DNA of 64,000 bases from Stichopus chloronotus (Eukaryota; Echinodermata; Holothuroidea; Aspidochirotida; Stichopodidae): NCBI GenBank assembly GCA_021234535.1, contig CM037839.1:25965196-26029195 (forward strand). Direction: 5' to 3'. Positions 25,301-37,300 of this stretch are shown one piece after another (the first letter of the stretch is position 1; each line of letters starts with the position of its first letter). Made by a program: the position numbers and the translations under genes. Under the pieces are notes generated by a model. The model had not been told where the DNA came from. It saw only the letters and a list, made by a program, of their open reading frames with translations, and made no database searches.

Positions 25301-28300
25301 CACTCTATAGTTGAATAGTAACTAATCCACTTCAGGTGCAGTACCTGGTGGACAAGAAGTTGTCTGAAGTGGTAACTCCATAAGAACATGTACAACCTTT
25401 GGTATTTGGTTTATCAATGTTTATGGACACATTTTGTTTGAAACAGCAAGTATACAACATGTTTAGAACTGATTCATGCCTGCAGTGCAAAAGGGCCACT
25501 GATGCAAAAGATCTACTTTTAAAAATTATTGTTTCAAGAAAAGAATCATACTTTAATCAAGTTTGCTGCAAAGTTGTCAGATGTTATAGAGCACTTTGAA
25601 ACTATATTTCATCATATTTGTCTGCTATGCAAAACATTCATTTTTAAGGAAAACATTGTCCGTCTTTTACAGAAAACTATCATACTTTTTAAACCAATAT
25701 TCATGTACACAGGGTGATAGATTATTCAAAACGAGGCTGGAGGTTTAATCTTCTCTTCAAGAAATAGTTTCTCACAAACAGAAACTGATGCAGAAACTGC
25801 CTTAAGAATTATGTTTTTACGCAAACTTTTAAATATCCGAATGACACATCTTCCATAGCTCATTTTATGCATAATGTTACAAGGAGATGATGCTATTGCT
25901 GATGTTCACTGGTGAAACTGAATGCTTAAACATTATTAAACATTTTTTTCTTTGTGATGTTCGGTGTGCCATTTTGGTGCATTGAAAGGCAATATTTCCC
26001 CTAAAAGGAAATAGGGCATTTAAAAATACACCAACATGGCACACCAAATAACACTAGGAAAAATAGCTTCAATCATAAATCAATCAGTCTCATCAAAATA
26101 TATCTGCAAAAGCAGTCTGTGAGAAGCTTCTTTCTTGAAAAAGAAGGCTACTGTCCTTCCTTAGTTTCAATAATCTATCATTCTGTGTCCACAAACATTG
26201 ATTTAAAAACATATGGTTGTTTTCTGTGAAACAAACACCTTATTTCCCTTTAAGGTTAAGAAGCCCGAGGCAAATGTATAATACACAAAGGCACACTGGT
26301 ATGAATATAGCTTTCTCTTATCAGATTGCAACAGTTTGTTACATTTGTTAAATTTGTCATGATCTCATCACTGCACCAGTCAGTGGTTGCATTTCCTTTA
26401 AATTGAGAGGGGGTTCTTTGTCATTTTGGAAGATCAGACTTCCACTGCAGTTACAAGAGAAATTAATTTCCCAGAATTTTTTTTTTATCAGAATTCCCAG
26501 GTTTACAGTTAAACTTTGTGTGTGATGTCCTTCTGTCTTTCCATGTCACTGAATAGCAAATTTGCTGCTACTGTTTGGAGATGATTTTAGGAAATTTCAG
26601 GACTTCTGAAATTTCTTTATCAATGAAGTGAAACAAAATATGTAGTGGTAAAAGTTAATATCAAAATGATCAATGCAGTCATTAAACCTGTTTTTAACTC
26701 ATCCTGAACCCCTCCATTTTCACAGAGTTTTTTTTTTAATATTAAGGTCAATTCACCATTTCATCATGATAACACTAAGTGCATTAATGAATATGTCATC
26801 GTGATGAATATGTCAATGTATCAATTCAGGTAATGGGTCATTGTAGTCATCAGTAGTTTTTTAAAAAGTTTGCATAATCTTGTCATTGCACCCGTTATAA
26901 ATGTATCATCTTCTTTTTTCTTGCAGTAACCAAAATGGCAGGCAGACGCTCTCAGAGCAAAATGGACGCGGGTGAAGTGTTGGAGCTGCTTTTCAGCAAT
27001 GATGATGAAGATGAAGATGACTTCACTCCTAAGAGTAGGTCCAAGAGTAAGTCAAACGCAAGTGTTCCCAAGAGCAAGAAGAAGTACACGATAAGGAAAC
27101 AGAGTTTTCGAGAGGATGACATCTGTGAACTTGATTTGGACACCACCATTTATGACGTTGTGAAGGGACGCAGACAAACTGATGATATGATCACGAGAGG
27201 TGAAGATGGGAAATCCAGGTTTGGGAGAACTTTAGAGTCAGCATCAAGGCTAGAAAGAAAAAGGAGAGGGGAACATACACCCCTAAGGAAAAAGAGAGAC
27301 TTATTAGCCACACCTCAATCTTGCCCTCCTCTGGGAAAGGCAAAAAGTAAGAAAAGCAGAGACGATAACTATGTGGAGGAAAGTAAAGTATCCTCTGATG
27401 AAGATGTACATAGCAGCAGCAGCAGCTCAGATGAAGAAATAAAGAATGAGAGGCTGACAAAAGCAAGAAGGGTAAAACGAAAGGTCGTAAGAAAGTCAGA
27501 GATACCTAAGGTCACATTGAAGGTCCCAAACAAGAGAAGTACTCCATCTCGTAATACTGCCAGTAGAAATGTACCTCAGTCGTGCCCAGGGCCCCAGCCA
27601 TCTGGCAGATCACATCAGAAAAGAAAAGTAACAAAGAGACGAATCAACTTTTCATCCATAAAAGAGGAAGATGAAGAAGAATGGAATGGAAGCAGTGACC
27701 CTGATGAGGATGGATATGAGCATGATCGTATCCCTTTAAAGAGGAGAGCCTCTACGGTTTGTGTGACTTTCAAGAAATTAGTTTACTCGAGGACGTGAAA
27801 TATGAAAGGCTGAAGTACAAGTTGTCTTTGTCATTCCATGCTATCATCATCAATGCTAGACTTGCTTTTCTTTCCTAAATATCTCTCTTGTTACAAGTAA
27901 CTATACCTCGATGTTTACCCACTCAGTTGTACTCCTTTTTATTTTAATTGACCATCACATTTCAGAAATGTCTTATACGTACTTTTTTTTAAGATATTTA
28001 CTGTTAGGTTATTACATTTATGCTGCTTCCTTTTAATCAACAGACTAAATTCTCAGCTAAAACTGCAACACCTCAAATTCATCAGAGGAAAACCCCAAGA
28101 AAGACGCCATCAGCACCCCTAGAGCAGGCCAGAGTCAGGTAGGTGCAATTTCATTTGATGGTGCATTAAAGACATTTCTCTGCATATCAAGAATGAAATT
28201 ATTGGACATTTCTTGCAATGGAGCTCTAAAGGCAGGTCCATGTTAATACCAACAGAAAACAAAACTATCGTGCATTATTTAGGTCTAGTGAACAATATAT

Positions 28301-31300
28301 GTCTAGTGACTGATGTACTTAAAAATCTGCAAATTTGTCGTTTTTAGTGATTACATGACCATTTGTTCTCATGGAGTTCCTTGGTTGTTTGAGGCCCACT
28401 GTCATCCATTTTTGAACATCATTTTGTGCTTTTTGAATGGGTTTTACATTTGTGTTTCCTTTTATGTTGTCATGCCATTGGTTCCTTTTTTTTTTCAGAC
28501 AGAATTTTGGGTCTTCTCATTATGTATATAGTAATCTGTACTTCTCTGTCAATAGTATATCGGCCTATACACAACAAGCAACATGAGTCCTGCAGGCACC
28601 TTCATTATAGTGTATGTATGGAAGTTATTGAAATCAGAACAAGGAAGCAAATATCAGCAGGATGTCCATACATTTCCAGACCGTCTGTATCTGAACTGAA
28701 TACAGTACTTTGTTGCACAGTACAAATCAGATGGTGGCTAAAAAATTACAGTTCAACACCTCACTGTAAACTCATTGCACCCCACCCACAAGCAAATGCA
28801 GTAGCCCAAAGATCCGTCACAGCCATGCAGATATAAGAATTACCAGATGTTGTGGTTTATATTCAGCGTCTGTCACTGTTGATGCCAGCTGAAAGTCACT
28901 TGAGTAGGCCTTCATTTGTTAGTCGAATCACACAAACTCTACTAGAGTAGAGTTAGCAAGCTAGAATTACCTCAAGCTAGAAAAACCTCAAGCTGGAAAA
29001 ACCTCAAGCTAGAAAAACCTCAAGCTGGAATTAGCAAAGAAATTGAATTTGCTTGCGTGTTACAGTATGTCATGTAACATACACATTCTAATGTCTTTGA
29101 CAATTTAGGTCTTTGCACATCTGGTTACGCTTGCTCTCTTCCAGTCCTCTACAATGTGTGTTTTGTCTTAATTCCAGAGAGCAGTCTGCAATGGATGTTG
29201 ATGCCTTTTGACATGGTGCTTACAATGCTAAAATACGGTTTCATCACCAATACCCATCAGAGGAATTAGCACTTAGGCCAAGAGAAAGATATGTGTCAAC
29301 TGTCCCTAGATGAAATTTTCATTAGTTCCATAGTATTTCATTATTTGTTGGAAAACAGACAATGCACCAAGTACATCTAATATCAAAAATGATGCACTTG
29401 AGTAAACAATGTGTTACATTAACGTTCCAGCATGTGTAGCTAGTGCTCCATCATCATGTTACCCGTGTAACATCCAGTTGAACATCCTTAACATCCTATC
29501 CTTGTTTGTTATAGTATCAGTTCACAATTAGATGCATGGACAAATAAAGAACAATAAAAAAAAAACCTACATGCTTTTTCTTTTTTTTTTCCCCGATGCA
29601 AACCAAAACTTATACTCCCGTGGCTGTATGGACATTATCAGTCAAAGTGGAAACAGAGATTTCATTTGTGGCTGTATCCTATCTCAGCTTGTTTAAAAAT
29701 TCCTCATGACTCTTCTTTCTTATACATTAAATTCACTTGAATCAGCAGAGATCAAACTCGACACAGATTTATATATTTTCCTCTAACTTGACTTTACTCC
29801 CAGACTTCATGTCTCAACTGTGCCCTCCAGCCTTCCTTGTAGGGAATCTGAATTCACCGACATTTGGTCTTTTGTCAGGGGCCACTTGATTGATAGACTA
29901 TGGGGGTGAGTGTTATCTCTTTGCTTTACCTACCCATCCCTTTGTCATCAATTTATCAAAACTACTTGACAATTTGGTCTTAAATGAAATAAGTTCTGTC
30001 ACAATTTCAGTAAAAAACTGTATCAAAATATCCTGATGAAAAATTTGCAAAAATCGATGTACCACAGGACGTGGAAACAAAATTAGGTACAGTCTTGATT
30101 ACATTGAGTGACATTGATTTTGTCCAAATTTTTAACGTAAAATATGTGAATACATGCTTCTATCAAGTTTTTACATTCACTTGCACATATTTTGTGTTGA
30201 TTTACTGACGTATTGTGCAATAGTCAAATTATTTAGACATCTATTTGAATCTGCTAAGTACTGTTAGCTGTTTGATAGTAAAATTCCTAAGAAAACAAAA
30301 CCATTTCAATCACAATTGTCCATGTGATCACCAAGATCTCAGAATGGCAGTGTCTAGAGAAAGTTTTCATGAACTTTCGACTTACAGTGTCTTGAGATAT
30401 AAACATTATGTAGTTGAAATTTTGTGATGGTGTTCACCACGTGTTTCAGGGTCAACGTTTTGTACTTTTGTTCTCCTTTAAATCTCTCACTGGCTCAAGT
30501 AATTTCAGAATTTTCAATCTTTCACAGTTGTTTGTACATATCTGGAGTACCAGGCACAGGGAAAACTGCAACTGTTCATGCTATGCTAGACAAGCTGAAT
30601 GAAGAGATACAGGAAGGAACCATACCAGCATTCCAGACCATAGAGATCAATGGAATGAGGCTAACTGAACCACATCAAGCATTCGTTCAAATTCTTAAGG
30701 TAGGACAAAAGAAGAGCTCTTGCCCTTTCCGTTCTACTATGTTTCTCTTTCTTCCATTATGTTACATAGTATCTCATTTTTATTTTGGTGTGTTCCATCC
30801 TAATGTATTATAGTTTCACTTAACCATGTTTTGTGCAATCTGTCTGTTTTATTTCTGTTCCATTTCCTTCTCTTACGGATCTTTTTTATTGCAATCTGTT
30901 GTAAAGTCTTTGCTTACTTTATTCCTTTGTTTATATTTCCAAATTGCTAATGTTAGTTCAACTATCCCTGTTTTCTTTGTTCCATTAAATTTCTTTCATT
31001 GTAATCTGTTATGAAGGTGTCTTTTTTTTTTGGCTCCATTCTGTACTATTGTGTACCTGATTTGTACATTCTGCACATCTATGTCGCTGTCTTTTATGTT
31101 CCATTCTCTTGTATGATGTTTCTCTTTTGTTACATCTATACACTCTCCTGACTTTATTCTTTTCTGCTCTATAATGTTCTGCTTAGTCCTGTTCTGCTAA
31201 ATTTCTTTGTTGTTTTATCTGTAGCATCTAACTGGTCAGAAGGCAACTCCACAACATGCAGCAACATTGTTAGAAAAGCATTTCTCATCTACCAGGAAAA

Positions 31301-34300
31301 GAATTAAACCAGTTGTTCTTATTGTTGATGAGGTAAATACTTTCTGATACATTTCATTGTCACGAATGTCCATAAGAACCTCTGGACATAATCTTTCATC
31401 AGTGTTGTTTCTTTTACGCTATTTGTTTTTATTTGAAGTATGTTAAGTTTTATTTTATCATTGTAAGAGGCATATGTTCTTCAAAAGAACCAAAAAAGTA
31501 CATTTAGATTTGACATTTTGGAAATAAAATTGTAACAGTTGTCAAGAATGTAGTCAATCCCACTGACCAGAGTTATTCTGGAGTGAACTGTCGAAGATAC
31601 CCTGTGAAATGGACAAAGAAAAGTTGAGTAATTGTCAAGAAAATAAACACATACTTTAAACACTTGAGAAAAAAGACCAAATATATTTATTCTTACATTT
31701 ATGTCATATATATGTGCAGTATGGTTCATGAGCGGGTTCACGGTGGCCCACCTTTGAGAAAAACTTGCCATCCTTGAAATAGAGACTGCCCCCTAAAACA
31801 ATCCTCTCCCCCCCAAGAAAAAAAAATCCACAAATGCTTCACCTCTGAAAAAAGTGAAGTAAAAAAATATTTCAAATAGAGCAAGAAATTCTCTCAAAGT
31901 GGAACCATTTGACATCGTTAAGCTTCTCCATTATTAAAAGACTTTACTATCAATTCAAACAAAACCCTTGTGTTCACCAACATGCTTCCCCCCCCCCCTT
32001 TCTCATTTCTCTCCTAAAAATCTTGAAAGAACATTGATGTTCCCTGATCTTGTTTCTGTAACCTGTTTCTGAATGTCTGTGCTTCTGCTCATACATATAC
32101 AGTATTGCCTGTTCCTTTATAAATGTAGTATAGAATGAATTACTTGCCATTACCTCTACTCTTAGACAGTACAGTATCGTGTATAGCACAGTAAAGGCTA
32201 CATGCTGCCCTCTCCTATTCATAAGTAGTAGCTCTTATAGTATCATAGTGTGGCCTACTTATCTATATTTCAAAAGTCTAATATCTTTTGATGTTAATGT
32301 AGTATGAGCCACTGTAGCATTGCTGCTTGTGTTTCCTTTCCTGTTGTCTGTTTGACTTGATGTGTGCTACTTGTATTTTTTACTTGCAATTTCATCTCTA
32401 CAGCTCGACCTTTTGTGGACGAGAAAACAAGATGTCCTTTACAGTATCTTTGATTGGCCAACAAAGCCAGAGTCGGGATTGATCGTCGTGGCAATCGCCA
32501 ACACAATGGACCTACCAGAAAGGATTATGATGAATAGGGTGTCAAGCAGATTGGTTGGTATTTAGTTTGTTTGTTTTTTAAAGTATAGGAGAAGCTGTAA
32601 CTTGCTGGTGTGAGCTATTGTGTGTAAAGGTCTATAAGTCCATCTGCTTGCAATGGCTACTGTGCAGACCTGAATTTTCTCCCCCCCCCCCCCCCATTTA
32701 TCTTCTAATGATAGCCAGCACAGAGCATTTGCTAGTCCCATGTAATGGTAGCATTGTTGTGTGCCTAAACCCCTTGTAAACTGTAATGTCCTAGTATTTC
32801 TATCAGTGAGGCAACTGTGGTATCGACTTGGCTTTTCCTAGTGAGCAGCTGAACAAGACCTTGTCTCGGGGTAACTCCTTTAACGCTTTTCATGCCTTTG
32901 TAAAATTTTGTGTTTTTTGTGCACAAAAGTTGTATAGCACACAGTAAGTGACAAGCAAGAGGAAACTTCCAAGTGAATATTAATAATTAATTTTTAGTTT
33001 TGAAGTCTTTTTCTCACTCTTACAGAAAATTATGTTAATGTATTTCTCACACTGTCCCATTCTGCTTTGAAAACTGTCAAACTTTCACTTTTTTTGATAG
33101 TGTATGTTATCTCATGCACTGCTCCCCTTCTTTCTTCCTTCCTTATAAATATGAACAGTGGTTATCAATATCGTGAAGCAATGGCTGATGGCATTCAGAT
33201 GAATTAAATATTTATCCTTATGGCAGAAAAAGTTGTCTAGCTAACCATTGTAAAGGCCCTATGCAATACTAGCTACTGTGTGTACAGATACTTAACAAGT
33301 GAATGCTTACTTTTTCTCTTCCTCAAACCCCCTACCCCCTGTCCCTTATGGCCCATGTTGAGTAACTGATGAATACTTTTACCTCAGTGCTGAGATATAT
33401 ATGTATATGCCTCTGTGTTATGATTTAAATTCTTTTTATTTTTGGAAGGAGGGAGGATGGACATTTGCATTCTTCTTGCTCCTATCAGCTTTTAATCATT
33501 GACTCTCTTCTGTGTTCACTTTTAGGGTTTAAGCAGGATGACTTTTCAACCGTACACCTTCAAGCAACTCCAAGAGATCGTGGAGGTCAGGCTACGTGGC
33601 CTTCGGGCATTCGACTCAGAAGCGATCCAGCTTGCTGCTCGAAAGGTACACTGAACAGAATTGACGTGTGAACCGTTAGATAGAAATTGTAGATTTTGCA
33701 ACCTGCTGAGGGAAACGGTGTAGCAACTCTTTTACATTCCCTCGAAAATGCACGTTAAACCATTTTAGTGGTCTTTGTTTCATCAGTTAATCCTCTGGTG
33801 CTGTATTTGAAGTGTAAATTGAAGTAGCAGTCATCTGACAATCTTCTGTGTTGGCTGAATGTACCTAGTCGGATATCACATAAACTTCCGGACATGGTCT
33901 GAAAAATTCTGAATGACCAAATTCCCACATGTCTTCGGGTAACCTCACCATAATGATTGCACTGATGGCTATTGGTGATTTTGGTTCCAGCAGTCAGTTG
34001 CCTCAAAGCTTGGAATGCTCTGCCAGTATCCATCAAGACTGCTGCATCTTTGCAAGTTTTCAGGCATCATCTGCACTTGTTTTGTACATTTTGCCTTTGA
34101 GTTATCATCATGATACTTTGGTGAGCACTCATAAATACTGTAAATCATCTAGTCTTCTTCTTAGTATATTGTTCTCTATTGAGACACATGACATCTACAA
34201 GTTGTTTTTGTTTAAAAGCCATATTAATTTGTCTGTGTGTGTAACTAGATTTCATTTTTCTTTTGTCTCCCAATAACCAACTGTCATTTTTGATGTATCT

Positions 34301-37300
34301 CTTGACATAACATATACATGAAAGATTGCAGATGGAGGAGCATTCGTTCTGACAATTGATCTGTTTTGTGTAGTCTGTTTAATCACTGTTTTTCATTTTG
34401 AAAAAAAAGTGAGCATCTACAAACAAAGGATTATCTTCGTACCTATTTTGTAACTTTGCAGTTGTACAGATATAAAAAGATTTTCAGACTTTTTGGCTTG
34501 AGTGACTGTATTGTCCCCCAAATGATACCGACCTCTATCAAACATGTGGGATATATTTATTTACCTAAGGGTTTCCTGACTGCACAGGTTTGGTGGTTTT
34601 GTGACTTTATCTGCTGAAAAGGATGTGTTTACACTGTTTTGCCAGATTTCACCTTTATGTCAGATGCCCTTTGTCCTCCATGGGTAATAGTGTGAATCAT
34701 CTCATACAATATTCTCCAAGACATTTTCAGGAGACATTTTAGCAATGAATGACAAACCGTGTTGTAGCTGGTAGAAGCAGGGTTGTTTGATTTAAATCAA
34801 GCTGATTGAAATCATGATTTTTTTCAAACTCTGGTTTTTCTATGTGGTTAGAAGACAGTCGTACAAGTTAATGAGACACTTACAGCCTAGAACTTTGTCA
34901 GTATCCCTGAGAGACTTTGTGGTTCTTTTTTTCTTTTTAGGTCTTGGGGATCACCTGAGCTGATAGTACCAGTAATAGTCTTAATAAGTTTGTTCACTGA
35001 AGAAAAGAGTACCTCTATCAATACAAGCATGAATCCTGCAGACTACCTGTACACTCCAATGTGCATGGATGAAAGGATTTGCAAGTTAACTGGTTTTCTC
35101 ATGTTGTCAAAGAACAACAAATTTGTTTGATTATCATGTTTGTGCTTTTGTTCTAAAAATAGGTGGCAGCGCTCTCCGGAGATGCGAGGAGGGCCCTGGA
35201 TATATGCAGACGGGCCACGGAGATTGCAGAGAGTACGCTCCAGAAGGGGAAGAAAGGTACAGTTGGGTTAAATCACGTCGAGTGGGCAGTCGAGGAGATG
35301 TTCTGCTCGCCAAAGATCATGGCCATCAGGAATGCTTCAAAGCAGGAGCAGATCTTCCTCAGGGCCTTGATGTCAGAGTTCAGGCAGACAGGACTTGAAG
35401 AAACTACTTTTGAAGAAGTTAGTATGTTTTTAGAGAGAGATGAGAGTAAAGTGGAAATACTTGCTGGGATGAAAGAGTCATGTTTAACAGAATTAAACTA
35501 ATTGTAGAAGATTGAAACTGCACATTCAGTTCCTTTGACCAGTATTAGCCAGTGCTCCATGTTGCACCATGAGAAGCATCATTTGATATCTCGTCTGGCT
35601 AAGGGGCTGTCAATTCTCTTGTGCTAAACTCTTAAACTGGCTAAGTTCTCCAATGTTAACGTTGGTTGACACATTTTTGTGGTAATATTGATGAAACTGA
35701 AACATTTTCAATTTTCGGAAATGTATGAATGATAACATCCTATTATGGTATGGTTTTTTTAGACTTAAAGGTCGGGTGACATGCTTCCAGAAAAGAGCTC
35801 CCTGAGCTCATGCAAACGTTACAAAGTAAAACCCTGTGTGAAAATCCGTTGGAATTGTGTTTGTATCTATTACCGTTTTTGAGATATGACTTTTCAAAGA
35901 TTGAAGAAAATGCAAAACAGATGACGCGGAGTGTTGCACAGTGTCAGTTTTTCTTTTGTTTTAACCCTACATATTTTGCCTCTTAATTACTGAGTTTCAC
36001 ATTGGTAAGTGATATCGATATTTTTTAAGGAGAAAATACATGTTTCCAACATAAAACCCTCTGGGCATATAAAATTATCAAATGACCTTGAAATAAAGGT
36101 TACATAAACAAAGGATTAACACAAGACAAATCCTAGGAGTCCCTCCCGTGACATCACAAATTTGCATATTTAGCCAATGTTTATTCATGACACAGCTGTG
36201 AGACACTAATTTGCCTGTAAATTTGTCAATTTTTGACGGATTTTGATGTAATTTGAGGCTATTTTCAACATTTTGAATGCCTAATGCACCCAGTATCTCA
36301 AAATGTCATTTTCATGTCACCAGACCTTTAAAGATGTTATATGCTATGGGTCTCAATTCAGTTATTACATAACTGCAGTTGCAATTCTCAAAGTTCATGC
36401 CTTCCACTGTTGAGGTGAGAGTCTGGTTCAGTCCAATGAATGTTAATCTCCATGACGACCTTGGTATAGTATTCAAGATTTTAGTTGTGGAAGGGAATGT
36501 CCTAATTATCCTCCCAGTCTGGATAACATTGTCTAACATTGTCCAATGTAAAGTATGGCACTGCACCATACACCCTATCAAAAAATGGCATTGTGTCATA
36601 AAAGTATCAGAGAATTATATTTTACAACGTGTGATATCAAAGAATGATATTGCACAGTGGACAGCGCCAGCTGTATACATTGTAGAATGTGCAGTATTAA
36701 AATAATGGTGTTGCACCATAAGTAGTATTGAAGAATGGTATCGGACTTCTACCATATTAAGTATCGGAGAATGGCACTTTAAACAGCATTAAAGAATGCT
36801 TTTTGCTGTATTTTTTGTGTTTTGGAATGGCATGGAAAATTACAAATGCATTGCAATTTAATCAAAATTGGGGAATTTAAAGCACATCTGATAATGTATT
36901 TTAAACAGTTTGCTAGTGGTTACCAACTTAGCCTAATTCTTTTAATGCGATAAACTATTGTATAAAATTGCATATGTCCTTTTGTATTGCCAACTGTTTA
37001 GATTGTCAACTTCACGTTATATTCTTTTGCTTACTTTTCCTGTTGCTGCTAAAATGGGTTTCTCTGTTGTATGTAATATTTATTTATTGTCAGTCAGTGT
37101 TTATATTTCTTTCTTCCTTTTCATAGGTTTTGAAGCAGCATGTCTCCTTATGTCGAATACAAGGTAAACACATATGTCCATTAATCTCCCTTCCAGCTCC
37201 CATCTTCCCACCCTTCTATGATACTTTTAGTTGTGTATAGTTAGGTTGACTTACGTGAGAGGCAAAGAGTATCTGTTAGCAGCCTTGTCAAATGGTCTGG

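Noticed and set aside
26935..27798. The longest open frame (287 codons) as a separate intronless gene
   Set aside because: Its ATG is internal and in frame with ORC1 exon 4 through a good acceptor at 26926, and its charged, low-complexity sequence matches the ORC1 linker.
28426..28836. 136-codon open frame in ORC1 intron 6
   Set aside because: Composition is that of intronic AT-rich DNA; it contains no motif and would disrupt the phase-consistent ORC1 model.
34783..34830. Palindromic TTTGATTTAAATCAA region in ORC1 intron 11
   Set aside because: Simple AT palindromes of this type are common in animal genomes. I found no terminal repeats or target duplications to define an element.
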